A stretch of DNA of 64,000 bases from Catenulispora sp. MAP5-51 (GCF_041261205.1 NZ_JBGCCH010000004.1:62001-126000), one strand, 5' to 3'; numbered from the stretch's first letter, positions 8,393 to 19,841 are shown. A program made the numbers and translations. Notes: generated by a model from the letters alone, not told the origin.

Positions 8393-9586
8393 CTACTGGA
8401 GCAGCGCGTCCACGAACGCCTCGGGGTCGAACGGCGCCAGGTCGTCGGGGCCCTCGCCGAGCCCGACGAGCTTGACCGGCACCCCCAGCTCCTTCTGCAC
8501 GGCCACGACGATGCCGCCCTTGGCGGTGCCGTCCAGCTTGGTCAGCACGATGCCGGTGATGTTCACCACCTCGGCGAACACCCGGGCCTGCACCAGGCCG
8601 TTCTGCCCGGTGGTGGCGTCCAGCACCAGCAGCACCTCGTCCACCGTGCCCTGCTTCTCGGCGACCCGCTTGACCTTGCCGAGCTCGTCCATCAGCCCGG
8701 TCTTGGTGTGCAGCCGCCCGGCGGTGTCGATGAGCACGGTGTCCACGCCCATCCCGGTGCCTTCCTTCACAGCCTCGAACGCCACCGAGGCCGGGTCGGC
8801 CCCCTCGGCCCCGCGCACGGTGTAGGCACCGACCCGCTGGCCCCAGGTCTGCAACTGGTCGGCGGCGGCGGCCCGGAACGTGTCGGCCGCGCCCAGCACG
8901 ACGGAGTACCCGTCGGCGACCAGCACCCGCGCGAGCTTGCCGGTGGTGGTGGTCTTCCCGGTCCCGTTGACCCCGACCACCATCGCCACGGCCGGCCGCT
9001 CCGGCGCCCCGTCGGCGGCCGGATGCTTGGCCACCTTCAGCGTCCGGTCCAGCGTCGGATCGATGAGCGCGACCAATTCCTCGCGCAGCAGCGCCCGGGC
9101 CTCGTCCACGGTCCGCGAGCCCTGCACCCGGGTGTTGGTCCGCAACCGCTCGACCAGCTCGGTCGCCGGCCCCACCCCGAGATCGGCGGCGATCAGGGTG
9201 TCCTCGATCTCCTCCCAGGTCGCCTCGTCGAGCTTGTCGCGGCTCAGCAGCTTCAGCAGCCCCTGCCCCAGCGTCCCCTGCGACCGCGAGAGCCGAGACC
9301 GCAACCGCACCAGCCGCCCGGCGGTGGGCTCCGGCACCTCGATCTCCGGCGCCGTCTCGGCCTCGGCCACACTCGGCGCCGGCGCGGCCGCCACCGGCGG
9401 AGCACGCTCCGCGACAGCGGTACTCCCGCCCCCGGACGGCGCCTCCCGTCCCTTCTCCGCCGTCACGGACGGCGCAGCGGGCGGCGCATCGACCGGACGC
9501 GAACGACCTCGGGCACGGTAGAACAGGGCGGCCGCGCCGATGACGGCTATGGCCGCGATGACGATGCCGATGACGAGGAACTCCAT
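8393..9586 (-). CDS. ftsY: Signal recognition particle receptor FtsY
   Basis: 397 aa. GTPase that docks the SRP-ribosome complex at the membrane for co-translational insertion. It begins with a transmembrane segment (MEFLVIGIVIAAIAVIG), then a Pro/Ala linker (about residues 30-90) and the NG domain: N-helices (about 100-190), G1 GVNGTGKTTTTGK, DTFRAAAADQL, G3 DTAGR, G4 TKLDG and a closing GLGEGPDDLAPF. An ATG at 9595 would add three residues, but GAGG sits directly beside it and is well placed for the ATG at 9586. The membrane anchor replaces the acidic A domain of E. coli FtsY. Confidence 0.96.
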   Translation of the reverse strand: MEFLVIGIVIAAIAVIGAAALFYRARGRSRPVDAPPAAPSVTAEKGREAPSGGGSTAVAERAPPVAAAPAPSVAEAETAPEIEVPEPTAGRLVRLRSRLSRSQGTLGQGLLKLLSRDKLDEATWEEIEDTLIAADLGVGPATELVERLRTNTRVQGSRTVDEARALLREELVALIDPTLDRTLKVAKHPAADGAPERPAVAMVVGVNGTGKTTTTGKLARVLVADGYSVVLGAADTFRAAAADQLQTWGQRVGAYTVRGAEGADPASVAFEAVKEGTGMGVDTVLIDTAGRLHTKTGLMDELGKVKRVAEKQGTVDEVLLVLDATTGQNGLVQARVFAEVVNITGIVLTKLDGTAKGGIVVAVQKELGVPVKLVGLGEGPDDLAPFDPEAFVDALLQ

Positions 9587-9690
9587 GGGAGACATCCTCG
9601 CATGTGGAGCGGGGCGGTTCGCCCGGCTCGGCGGTGGCGTGGCCGCTCAGCTGAAGGGGATGCGTGCGCCGCCGCTTCCGGCCCGCCCGC

Positions 9691-10233
9691 CTACCCCACC
9701 CGACTCCCCGCGAACAAGACCCCCCGCGCCTCCGCCCGCCGGCACCCGTGCGCCAGCGCCCCCAACAGCAACCGCGCCGGCGGCAGCATCGCACCCCGCT
9801 CGCCCCGCTCAGCCCGCTCGAACCGCTCGACCCGCTCGACCCGCACCTCAGCCACCGTCTCCGGCGGCCGCACCCACCGTGCGCTCCCCGCCGCCGGCAG
9901 CGGCGTCTCGGCGGCCAGCACCACGCCGACGGTCCGGATGTCCGTGCCATCGGGATCCCAGCCGAGCTCCTTCAGGTCCGCCAGGAACGACGCCGTCGTC
10001 CCGGCCTCCACGAAGAACCGCAGCCGGCTGCCACCCCCCGCCACCTCCCGCCCCTCGTGCCCGGCCGGTACCGTCAGCACCGGCCCCAGCGGCGTCCCCA
10101 GCCGCTCCAGCTGCAGCAGCACCCGGTGCCCGGCGGCGGCCGGCACGTCCAGCAGGTCGTAGGCCGCGGGCAGCCGCAGGGCCGCCGCGGGCCGGGCGTG
10201 GGCGCGGCGGGTGCTCCCCAGGCGTACTCGCAT
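9691..10233 (-). CDS. Primase/polymerase-like protein of the ftsY neighbourhood
   Basis: 180 aa from ATG 10233, with GGAGGA just upstream. No catalytic motif I can name with certainty. The core reads YDLLDVPAAAGHRVLLQLERLG, GPVLTVPAG, LRFFVEAGTTASFLADLKELGWD and SARWVRPP; I recall this pattern from short proteins labelled bifunctional DNA primase/polymerase that sit beside ftsY in Streptomyces. The acidic metal-binding residues of a working prim-pol are not evident, so it may be a degenerate binding protein. A run of VERVERFERAERGERG near residue 130 is low complexity. Transcribed toward ftsY, 104 bases away. Confidence 0.62.
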   Translation of the reverse strand: MRVRLGSTRRAHARPAAALRLPAAYDLLDVPAAAGHRVLLQLERLGTPLGPVLTVPAGHEGREVAGGGSRLRFFVEAGTTASFLADLKELGWDPDGTDIRTVGVVLAAETPLPAAGSARWVRPPETVAEVRVERVERFERAERGERGAMLPPARLLLGALAHGCRRAEARGVLFAGSRVG

Positions 10234-10458
10234 GCTTCCTCCAACGCCGACGGACGCCTCGGGGTCACGCTGCCCGCCGAGCAAGGTCATTAGACCTGTG
10301 ACGTCCGACGACTGTGGTTCGACAAGGTGGCGAACCGTGGCGAATCGCAGTGTTCGAAAACGTTCGGCTGCGGGCATCGTCGCGGTGCGGTTACGTTCTG
10401 CAACACAGGGTTTCGCATTCCGGCCGGACCGGCGTGAATCTCCAGGGGGCAACGAAGA

Positions 10459-11877
10459 ATGACCGGCAAGCCGCCCAACGAACTCCTCAATTCTTGGTTC
10501 CAGCGTTCCGGGTGGTCGAAGGGGGAACTGGCGAGACTGGTCAACAAACGCGCGAGACAGCTGGGGGCGGCTCACGTCTCCACCGACACCTCGCGCGTGC
10601 GCCGCTGGCTCGACGGCGAACATCCCCGCGACCCCGCTCCGCGCATCCTGGTCGAGCTCTTCTCCGAGCGCTTCGGCACCGTCATCACGCACGCCGAGCT
10701 GGGCCTGCGCGAGCCCGCCGCGCCGCCGGCGACCTCCGGGGTGGACCTGCCCTGGGCCGGCCGGCGCTCGATCGAGCTGCTGGGCGACTTCGCCCGCAGC
10801 GACCTGATGCTCAACCGCCGCGGCTTCCTGGGCACCTCGCTGTCGCTGTCCGCCGGCCCGTCGCTGATCGAGCCGATGAAGCGCTGGCTCAGCCCGGTGC
10901 CGGAGCAGCACTCGGTCAACGGCCGGCTGCCCGGCCGGGTCTCGGCCGAGGAGATGGACCGGCTGGAGGAGACCACGCGCCTGTTCCGGAGCTGGGACGC
11001 GCAGTGCGGCGGGGGCTTGCGCCGCATGGCCGTGGTCGGGCAGTTGCACGAAGTGACGGAGCTGTTACGGGACAACTACGCGCCGGCCCTGTCGGAGCGC
11101 CTGTTCCGGACCGCCGCGGAACTGGCGCTCCTCGCCGGTTGGATGGCCTACGACATCGGCATGCAACCCTCGGCGCAGCGCTACTTCGTCCTGGCCCTGC
11201 ACGCCGCCCGCGAGGCCGGCGACACCCCGCTGGGCGCGCACGTGCTGGCCACCATGGCCCGCCAGATGATCCACATCAACCGCGCGCAGGACGCCCTGGA
11301 GCTGGTCCACCTGGCCCAGTACGGCAGCCACGGCACCACCACCGCCCGCATGCAGTCGCTGCTGGCGGCGATGGAGGCCCGCGCCTACGCCAACCTCGGC
11401 GACAGCGACAACTGCCGCCGCGCGGTGGCCGCCGCAGAGGACCTGTTCCCGGGCGAGGAGGGCGGCCGGGCGCGCTCGGCGGACCCGGCCTGGCTGGCCT
11501 TCTTCACCGAGGCCGAGCTGTACGGGGAGAACGGCCACTCCTTCCGCGACCTGGCCTACCGCTATCCTCAGCTGGCCGAGCAGGCCGCGAAGAACATCGA
11601 CCGGGCCGTGGAGCTGCTCTCGGTCGACGAGTCCTACCTGCGCAGCCGGGCGCTGAACGTGGTCGGGATGGCCACGGTCCGGCTCCAGCAGCGCGAGCCC
11701 GAGGCGGCCGTGGCCTACCTGCACGGCGGCGCCGAGCTGGTGCAGCGCCTGCGGTCCAAGCGGGTCGAGGACCGGCTGCGCACCACCGCCGGCAACCTGT
11801 TCGCGCGCTACCCCGACGTCCGCTCGGTCCGCGAGGTGCACGAGCGCACCGTGGCGGTGCTGCCGGCGGCGGCGTGA
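10459..11877 (+). CDS. nsdA: NsdA-type developmental regulator
   Basis: 472 aa. It closely matches what I recall of S. coelicolor NsdA (SCO5582), a repressor of sporulation and antibiotic production: PNELLNSWFQRSGWSKGELARLVNKRARQLG, then STDTSRVRRWLDGEHPRDPAPRILVELFSERFG (helix-turn-helix-like, residues 1-80), the block RRGFLGTSLSLSAGPSLIEPM, and WDAQCGGGLRRMAVVGQLHEVTELL. The rest is a helical TPR-like array (about residues 180-460). There is no membrane segment. It sits just before amtB, as in Streptomyces. DNA binding has not been read directly from the sequence; the N-terminal fold is inferred. Confidence 0.9.
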   Translation: MTGKPPNELLNSWFQRSGWSKGELARLVNKRARQLGAAHVSTDTSRVRRWLDGEHPRDPAPRILVELFSERFGTVITHAELGLREPAAPPATSGVDLPWAGRRSIELLGDFARSDLMLNRRGFLGTSLSLSAGPSLIEPMKRWLSPVPEQHSVNGRLPGRVSAEEMDRLEETTRLFRSWDAQCGGGLRRMAVVGQLHEVTELLRDNYAPALSERLFRTAAELALLAGWMAYDIGMQPSAQRYFVLALHAAREAGDTPLGAHVLATMARQMIHINRAQDALELVHLAQYGSHGTTTARMQSLLAAMEARAYANLGDSDNCRRAVAAAEDLFPGEEGGRARSADPAWLAFFTEAELYGENGHSFRDLAYRYPQLAEQAAKNIDRAVELLSVDESYLRSRALNVVGMATVRLQQREPEAAVAYLHGGAELVQRLRSKRVEDRLRTTAGNLFARYPDVRSVREVHERTVAVLPAAA

Positions 11878-11954
11878 GCCGCTGATCAGGCATTCGTAAC
11901 AGGAGGCTGATACATGTCCGTTTTGTAACCAACCTTCTCATCTGTTGGGACAAG

Positions 11955-12001
11955 TTCACCCCGACGTAACATGCGGGCGGCATCTGTCACGGCTCCGAAA
12001 C
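11955..12001 (+). promoter_or_regulatory. Putative GlnR operator upstream of amtB
   Basis: GTCAC (11986-11990), six bases, GAAAC (11997-12001) exactly fits the gTnAC-n6-GaAAC half-box of the nitrogen regulator GlnR. A second, weaker pair TTCAC (11955-11959), six bases, GTAAC (11966-11970) lies 15 bases upstream. The element ends 76 bases before the amtB start, where nitrogen control is expected in actinobacteria. Confidence 0.6.
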
Positions 12002-12077
12002 ACTCGGCGGCGTCACCGGAAACGGTGCGCCGCCAATCTCCTTCACATCGTCCGTCGAATCAGGTGAGGGAGAAGCG

Positions 12078-13825
<1,748 letters not shown>

Positions 13826-13855
13826 CGGGGCCCGGCCCGGGAAACATGGACCACC

Positions 13856-16366
13856 ATGGACCAGCATCGTGAGGGAGCCGGCGGCCGGCCCGATCAGCAG
13901 ATCGGGCCGGCCGTCCGGCGTGCGCGCTCGGATGCCGCGGACGCGTTCCTGGCCTCGCTCCTGCCGGACGAGCCGGGCATCGCCTTAGTGGCCGTCGGCG
14001 GCTACGGCCGCCAAGAGCTGTCCCCGGGCTCCGACCTGGACGTGGTGCTGCTGCACGCGGCCACGCTGGGCCCGCAGGCCATAGGCGCTATCGCGGAGAA
14101 GATCTGGTACCCGGTCTGGGACTCCGGCTGGAAGCTGGACCACTCGGTCCGCACCGTCCAGGAGGCGCTCGAGCTGGCCCGCACCGACCTGGCCGTGGCC
14201 ACCGGCCTGCTCGACGCCCGCCTGGTCGCCGGCGACGCGGACCTGGTGGCCCCGGTGCGCGCCGGCGTCTTCGCCGACTGGCGCCGCGACGCCCCGCGCC
14301 GCCTGCGCGACCTGCGCGAGGAGTACGCCGCCCGCCTGGCCCGGCACGGCGAGCTGGCCTACCGCCTGGAGGGCGACCTGAAGGAGGCGCGCGGCGGCCT
14401 GCGCGACTCGGCGATGCTGCGCTTCATCTCGGCGACCTGGCTGGTGGACGTGCCGCACGGGGCGCCCGAGCGGGCCCGGGAGTTCCTGCTGGACGTGCGC
14501 GACGCCCTGCACGGAGTGTCGGGACGCGCCCTGGACCGGCTGCTCCTGCAGGAGCAGGACGGGGTCGCGGCACTGCTGCGGGACGCCGGAGTGCTCGGCG
14601 ACCAGGACGACCGCACCCTGACCAGCCCGCTGGAGGCCGACGAACTGTTCGCCGCGGACCTGGGTTCGGCCGGCGGCGCAGCGGTGAGCGCTTCGGCTGG
14701 CGGCGCCCTGACTGGTGGCGAACTGCCTGGCAGCGAACAGCCCGGCGATCCGTCCAGCGGCCTGCGTGATCCCGCGGTCGGCAGCATCAGCATCGCCGAG
14801 CTCTACACCACCGACGCCGACCTCCTCATGCGCCGCGTGGCCGAAGCCGCCACCACCATCGCCTACACCGCCGAAGCCGCCTGGCGCCAGGTCGACGCGG
14901 CGCTGGTCGCCCGCAACCCCGCGCGGCGTCCCGTGCGGCGGCCCCTGGCCGACGGCGTCGTGGAACAGGACGGCGAGGTCTTCCTGGCCCGCGCCGCCGC
15001 GCCCTCGCGCGACCCCGTCCTGGTGCTGCGGGCCGCCGCCGCGGCCGCCGAGTCGGGCCTCTCCTTCGCGCCCAACACCCTGCGCCGGCTCGCCGAGGAG
15101 TCGGCACCGCTGCCGCGCCCGTGGCCGCGGGAGGCGCGCGAAGCCTTCGTGACCCTGCTCGGCGCCGGATCCGGCCTGATCCCGGTGTGGGAGGCGCTCG
15201 ACCGCTCTGGAATCCTGCACGCGCTGCTGCCCGAGTGGCGCCGCATCAGGTCCCTGCCGCAGCGGAACAGCCTGCACGTCCACACCGTCGACCGGCACAC
15301 GCTCCAGACCGTCGTCGCCGCCTCCGACCTGCCGCGCGGCGTCGACCGTCCCGACCTGCTGCTGGTCGCCGCGCTGCTGCACGACATCGGCAAGGGGCTG
15401 CCCGGCGACCACTCCGAGACCGGCGCGGAGCTGACCCGGCAGCTGGCGCCCGCGTTCGGGTTCAACGACGCCGACGTCAGCACCCTGACCGGCCTGGTGC
15501 GCCATCACCTGCTGCTGCCCGACCTGGCCACCGCCCGCGACCCCGACGACCCGGCCACGCTGGAGGCGCTCCTGGGCGCCCTGTCCGAACTGGCCGCCCC
15601 GCGCGTGGAGGCGCTGCGCCTGCTGCGCGCGCTGTCCGAGGCCGACAGCAAGGCGACCGGCCCCGCGGCCTGGAACCCCTGGCGCTCCGGCCTGTACCAC
15701 GGCCTGGCCGTGCGGGCCGAGGCCGCCCTGCTGGGCGTCGACCCGCCGGTCGCCGAGCCGTCCGATCCGGCGCGGGCCGAGGAGCTGGCCGCCCGCAGCC
15801 GGGCGTCGGCCGACGGCATCGTCGTCGAGGTGCAGGGCGCGCAGGCGGTCTCCGTCGCGGCTCCCGACCGGATCGGCATCCTGGCCGCCGTCGCCGGCGT
15901 GCTGGCGCTGCGCCGCCTGACCATCCGCGCCGCCACCAGCGAGACCGTCGACGGCGTCGTCGTCCAGCGCTGGCTGGTCGCCGCCGACTGGAGCACCGCG
16001 CTGCAGGACCGGCTCCGCGAGGACGTGCGCGCCGCCCTGTCCGGCACGCTGGACGTCGCCGGCCGCCTGGCCAGCCGCGACGCCGGCGAACGCCGCAACC
16101 GCCTGGTCGCCGCGCCGAGTGTGGCCGTGCTGCCCGGCGCCTCGGCCTCGGCGACCGTGCTGGAGGTCAAGGCGCGCGACGCGCCGGGCCTGCTGTACCG
16201 CGTCGCCTCGGCGCTGGCCGGGACGGGCGTCTCGGTGCGCTCGGCGCGCGTCTCGACGCTCGGCGCCGAGGCCGTCGACGTGTTCTACATCGTCACGGCC
16301 ACCGGCGCGCAGCTCTCCGACGACGCCGCGCAGCGGGTGGCGGCGGCGGTCGCCGAGGTCCTGTGA
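13856..16366 (+). CDS. glnD: PII nucleotidyltransferase/deadenylylase GlnD
   Basis: 836 aa. Modifies and demodifies PII Tyr51; in actinobacteria it adds AMP. Domains in order: nucleotidyltransferase with GGYGRQELSPGSDLDVVLL (about residues 47-65), a helical region, an HD hydrolase domain (HVHTVDRH and LLHDIGKGLPGDHSE, about 475-525), and two C-terminal ACT domains (about 655-730 and 765-836). A Gly/Ser/Pro insert lies at about residues 270-305. Third gene of the amtB operon, 30 bases after PII. The ribosome site is weak, suggesting low expression. Its stop lies 4 bases from that of the convergent gene. Confidence 0.95.
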   Translation: MDQHREGAGGRPDQQIGPAVRRARSDAADAFLASLLPDEPGIALVAVGGYGRQELSPGSDLDVVLLHAATLGPQAIGAIAEKIWYPVWDSGWKLDHSVRTVQEALELARTDLAVATGLLDARLVAGDADLVAPVRAGVFADWRRDAPRRLRDLREEYAARLARHGELAYRLEGDLKEARGGLRDSAMLRFISATWLVDVPHGAPERAREFLLDVRDALHGVSGRALDRLLLQEQDGVAALLRDAGVLGDQDDRTLTSPLEADELFAADLGSAGGAAVSASAGGALTGGELPGSEQPGDPSSGLRDPAVGSISIAELYTTDADLLMRRVAEAATTIAYTAEAAWRQVDAALVARNPARRPVRRPLADGVVEQDGEVFLARAAAPSRDPVLVLRAAAAAAESGLSFAPNTLRRLAEESAPLPRPWPREAREAFVTLLGAGSGLIPVWEALDRSGILHALLPEWRRIRSLPQRNSLHVHTVDRHTLQTVVAASDLPRGVDRPDLLLVAALLHDIGKGLPGDHSETGAELTRQLAPAFGFNDADVSTLTGLVRHHLLLPDLATARDPDDPATLEALLGALSELAAPRVEALRLLRALSEADSKATGPAAWNPWRSGLYHGLAVRAEAALLGVDPPVAEPSDPARAEELAARSRASADGIVVEVQGAQAVSVAAPDRIGILAAVAGVLALRRLTIRAATSETVDGVVVQRWLVAADWSTALQDRLREDVRAALSGTLDVAGRLASRDAGERRNRLVAAPSVAVLPGASASATVLEVKARDAPGLLYRVASALAGTGVSVRSARVSTLGAEAVDVFYIVTATGAQLSDDAAQRVAAAVAEVL

Positions 16367-16370
16367 AGCC

Positions 16371-17090
16371 TCAGCGGGTGTTGACCACCTGGAAGGCCTC
16401 GGCGATCCGGCCCTCGCCCAGCCCCAGCCGCTGAGCGACGCCCTCGCCCCAGGAGCGCAGCATGCCCTCCAGGTCCGGGTGCCCGTTGGTCTGCGAGGCG
16501 TGCGCCTGCAGCGCGGCGACCTTGCGGTCGAAGACGTCGGTGATGTCCACGGCGTGGCCGGCGTTCTTCATCGACATCACCCAGGTCTCCGGGACGGTCC
16601 AGGGTTCCAGCCCCTCGTCCTCCAGCAGCTCCGTGTGCGCCCACGGGTTGCGCGCGTCGGGGTAGACCGCCGCGATGGCCGCCTCGCCGACCGCGCGGTG
16701 GTCCGGGTGCGAGGCGTAGATGCGCTCCAGGTCCAGCTCGGCGGAGGGGATCAGGACCCGGTCGGGGCGCACCTGGCGGATCACGCGCGAGATGTCGCGG
16801 CGCAGCTCCAGCGAGGGCGTCAGGCGGCCGTCCGGCCAGTGCAGGAAGCGGATGTCGGTCACGCCGACGCACTTGGCCGCGGCGGTCTGCTCCGTCTCGC
16901 GCAGGGCCGCCACCTCCGAGCGCGGCGTGTCCGGGAACGCCTCGCCGGCGTCGCCGCTGGTCACGATCGCGTAGGTGACCTCGATCCCGGCGTCGGTCCA
17001 CGTCGCGACGGTGCCGGCGGCACCGAAGTCGACGTCGTCGGGATGCGCGGTGACGACGAGGACGCGGGAGGGGGCGCTGGCGTCGGGCAT
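16371..17090 (-). CDS. PIG-L/LmbE family deacetylase
   Basis: 239 aa from ATG 17090, with AGGAG about 6 bases upstream. A zinc-dependent N-acetyl-sugar deacetylase fold: the metal motif AHPDD (residues 15-19) opens the first strand and the second His pair lies in SHPDHRAVGEA. The family includes MshB and Mca of mycothiol metabolism, but this protein is shorter than MshB and I cannot assign the substrate. An upstream in-frame extension to 17177 exists but lacks a ribosome site and family similarity. Confidence 0.87.
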   Translation of the reverse strand: MPDASAPSRVLVVTAHPDDVDFGAAGTVATWTDAGIEVTYAIVTSGDAGEAFPDTPRSEVAALRETEQTAAAKCVGVTDIRFLHWPDGRLTPSLELRRDISRVIRQVRPDRVLIPSAELDLERIYASHPDHRAVGEAAIAAVYPDARNPWAHTELLEDEGLEPWTVPETWVMSMKNAGHAVDITDVFDRKVAALQAHASQTNGHPDLEGMLRSWGEGVAQRLGLGEGRIAEAFQVVNTR

Positions 17091-17284
17091 GAGGGCTCCT
17101 GGTTCCGGGGCGGACGGACGGGGGTGGATGCTCTCCACGAGGGGCAACACCGGAGTCACCATCGGTGTTCCGGGCACCGAACCATTATCTCCGGTCCCGC
17201 CGGCCGCACCGGTATCGGCCCAGGTGAAAGCCTCATCTGCGCGACCGCTCCCGTCTTGTCGGTGCGGTCTGCGAAAATCCTGGA

Positions 17285-19774
17285 GTGAGTTCTTCCCTCT
17301 TCGCCCCAGGTGCCCTTCCGTTGTTCCCCATGCTCGACGAGATCCGGGAGCAGCGCGGGTCGGGCGAGGGGCGCCACACCGACCGCACCCTGCCCGAACC
17401 CCCGGCCTGGGCCGAGGAGTCCGACGCCGAGCGCGAGGGCTGGGACGGGTGGGACGAGCCGGAGGACGCCTGGGTCCCGCCGGAGGAGTCGGCCTCGGCG
17501 CGCCAGCTGCTCGACGGCCTGAACGACCCGCAGCGCGAGGCGGTCGTGCACGCCGGCGGACCGCTGCTGATCATCGCCGGCGCCGGCTCGGGCAAGACCC
17601 GGGTGCTGGCGCACCGCATCGCCTACCTGGTCGGCGAGCGGCACGCGCACCCCGGCTCGATCCTGGCCATCACCTTCACCAACAAGGCCGCCGCCGAGAT
17701 GCGCCAGCGCGTGGAGGAACTGGTCGGCCCGCGGGCCCGCCTGATGTGGGTGTCGACCTTCCACTCGGCGTGCGTCCGGATCCTGCGCGCCCAGGCCAAG
17801 ACCGCGGGCCTGCCGAGCAACTTCTCCATCTACGACACCGCCGACTCCCAGCGCCTGATGACCATGGTCCTGCGCGACCTGGAGATCGACCCGAAGAAGA
17901 CCACGCCCCGCTCGATGCTCGGCCAGATCTCCAACCTCAAGAACGAGCTGGTCGACCACGACACCTTCTCCAGCCGCGCGCAGACCGAGGCCGAGCGCCA
18001 GCTCGCGCAGGTCTACCGGATGTACTCCGACCGCCTGGTCGCGGCCAAGGCGATGGACTTCGACGACATCATCATGACCACGGTGCACCTGCTCCAGGCG
18101 TTCCCGATGGTCGCCGAGCACTACCGCCGCCGCTTCCGCCACATCCTGGTGGACGAGTACCAGGACACCAACACCGCGCAGTACCAGTTGGTGAAGGAAC
18201 TGGTCGGGCAGCACAAGAAGCGCACCGCGGACGGCGACCTGGTCGGGGCCGGCCCGGCCGGCGAGGGCGCCGACGGAGGGAACGCCGAGGAGCTGCCGCC
18301 GGGCGAGCTGTGCGTGGTCGGCGACGCGGACCAGTCCATCTACGCCTTCCGCGGCGCGACCATCCGCAACATCATCGAGTTCGAGCGCGACTACCCGGAC
18401 GCCAAGGTCATCAAGCTGGAGCAGAACTACCGCTCCACCCAGACGATCCTGACCGCGGCGAACGCCGTCATCGAGAACAACAAGGGCCGCCGGGCGAAGA
18501 ACCTGTGGACCGACTCCGGCGAGGGCAAGCTGATCACCGGCTACGTCGCCGACGACGAGCACTCCGAGGCGCAGTTCGTGGCCGAGGAGATCGACCGCCT
18601 CTCCGACGCCAAGGAGACGACCTACGGCGGCGTCGCGGTGTTCTACCGCACCAACGCCCAGTCCCGTGTCTTCGAAGAAGTCTTCGTCCGCATCGGCCTG
18701 CCCTACCGCGTGGTCGGCGGCGTCCGCTTCTACGAGCGCAAGGAGGTCCGCGACGCGCTGGCCTACCTGCGCGCGCTGGCCAACGAGGACGACATCGTCT
18801 CGGTCCGCCGCATCCTGAACACCCCCAAGCGCGGCATCGGCGAGAAGGCCGAGGAGTCGCTGGAGCGCCTGGCCGCCCGCGACCGCATCTCCTTCGGCGA
18901 CGCCCTGCGCCGCGCCGACGAGGCGCCGGCCCTGGCCGCGCGCTCGGTGAAGGCCATCCAGGGCTTCACGCAGATGATGGACGAGCTGCGCGAGCTGGCC
19001 GCCGAGTACGGCCCCGCGCACGTCCTGGAGGCGATACTGGAGCGCACGGGCCTGCTGCAGGAACTCCAGGACTCCGACGACCCGCAGGACGAGACCCGCA
19101 TCGAGAACCTCCGCGAACTCCTGGCCGTGGCCCTGGAGTTCGAGCAGGGCCAGCCCGAGGGCCGGCTCCCGGAGTTCCTGGAGCGCGTGGCCCTGGTCGC
19201 CGACTCCGACCAGATCCCCGACGGCGAGGACCACGAGGGCATGGTCACCCTGATGACCCTGCACAGCGCCAAGGGCCTGGAGTTCCCGGTGGTCTTCCTC
19301 ACCGGCATGGAGGACGGCGTCTTCCCGCACATGCGCTCCATGGGCGACAAGAAGGAGATGGAGGAGGAACGCCGCCTGGCCTACGTGGGCATCACCCGCG
19401 CCCGCGAGCAGCTCTACGTCTCCCGCTCCGTCTACCGCTCCGCCTGGGGCGCACCGCAGTACAACCCGCCGTCGAAGTTCCTCGCCGAGATCCCCGAAAC
19501 CCTCGTCGAGTGGGAGCGCACCGCCCCGGAGCCGAAGACCGCCGAACGCTCCCCCTTCGGCGACCGCCGCGGCATCTCGCGCGGCTACCAGCAGCGCAAG
19601 GGCCCGGTGAAGGTGATCTCCCTGGACCCCGGCGACCGCGTCATCCACGACTCCTTCGGCATGGGCACCGTCGTCGCGGTCAGCGGCCGCGAGCGCGACG
19701 AGGCCACGATCGACTTCGGGTCCTCGGGCGTGCGGACGCTGCTGCTGACGATGGCACCGGTGCAGAAGCTTTAG
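17285..19774 (+). CDS. pcrA: ATP-dependent DNA helicase PcrA/UvrD
   Basis: 829 aa from GTG 17285. Superfamily 1A 3'-5' helicase for DNA repair and removal of replication obstacles. It has an acidic N-terminal extension (about residues 1-75), then LNDPQREAV (Q motif), Walker A GAGSGKT, TFTNKAAAEM, VDEYQDTN, QNYRST, VTLMTLHSAKGLEFPVVFL and YVGITRAREQLY. A Gly-rich insert near residue 320 (GAGPAGEGADGGN) is typical of actinobacterial homologues. The C-terminal tail with GDRVIHDSFGMGTVV matches the RNA-polymerase-binding module of PcrA. Confidence 0.96.
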   Translation: MSSSLFAPGALPLFPMLDEIREQRGSGEGRHTDRTLPEPPAWAEESDAEREGWDGWDEPEDAWVPPEESASARQLLDGLNDPQREAVVHAGGPLLIIAGAGSGKTRVLAHRIAYLVGERHAHPGSILAITFTNKAAAEMRQRVEELVGPRARLMWVSTFHSACVRILRAQAKTAGLPSNFSIYDTADSQRLMTMVLRDLEIDPKKTTPRSMLGQISNLKNELVDHDTFSSRAQTEAERQLAQVYRMYSDRLVAAKAMDFDDIIMTTVHLLQAFPMVAEHYRRRFRHILVDEYQDTNTAQYQLVKELVGQHKKRTADGDLVGAGPAGEGADGGNAEELPPGELCVVGDADQSIYAFRGATIRNIIEFERDYPDAKVIKLEQNYRSTQTILTAANAVIENNKGRRAKNLWTDSGEGKLITGYVADDEHSEAQFVAEEIDRLSDAKETTYGGVAVFYRTNAQSRVFEEVFVRIGLPYRVVGGVRFYERKEVRDALAYLRALANEDDIVSVRRILNTPKRGIGEKAEESLERLAARDRISFGDALRRADEAPALAARSVKAIQGFTQMMDELRELAAEYGPAHVLEAILERTGLLQELQDSDDPQDETRIENLRELLAVALEFEQGQPEGRLPEFLERVALVADSDQIPDGEDHEGMVTLMTLHSAKGLEFPVVFLTGMEDGVFPHMRSMGDKKEMEEERRLAYVGITRAREQLYVSRSVYRSAWGAPQYNPPSKFLAEIPETLVEWERTAPEPKTAERSPFGDRRGISRGYQQRKGPVKVISLDPGDRVIHDSFGMGTVVAVSGRERDEATIDFGSSGVRTLLLTMAPVQKL

Positions 19775-19841
19775 GGGCTGTGCGCTCCGCGTCGGTGCCG
19801 ATACCCTCGGTGAGGCTTATCGGATGAATCGGGGGTGAGCG

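Noticed and set aside
10234-11049. N-terminal extension of the primase-like gene to 452 codons
   Set aside because: It would run antisense through nsdA; the GGAGGA-preceded ATG at 10233 is a far better start.
16975-19827. 950-codon plus-strand frame overlapping pcrA
   Set aside because: Arg/Pro/Gly-rich off-frame reading of pcrA, which has all helicase motifs in its own frame.
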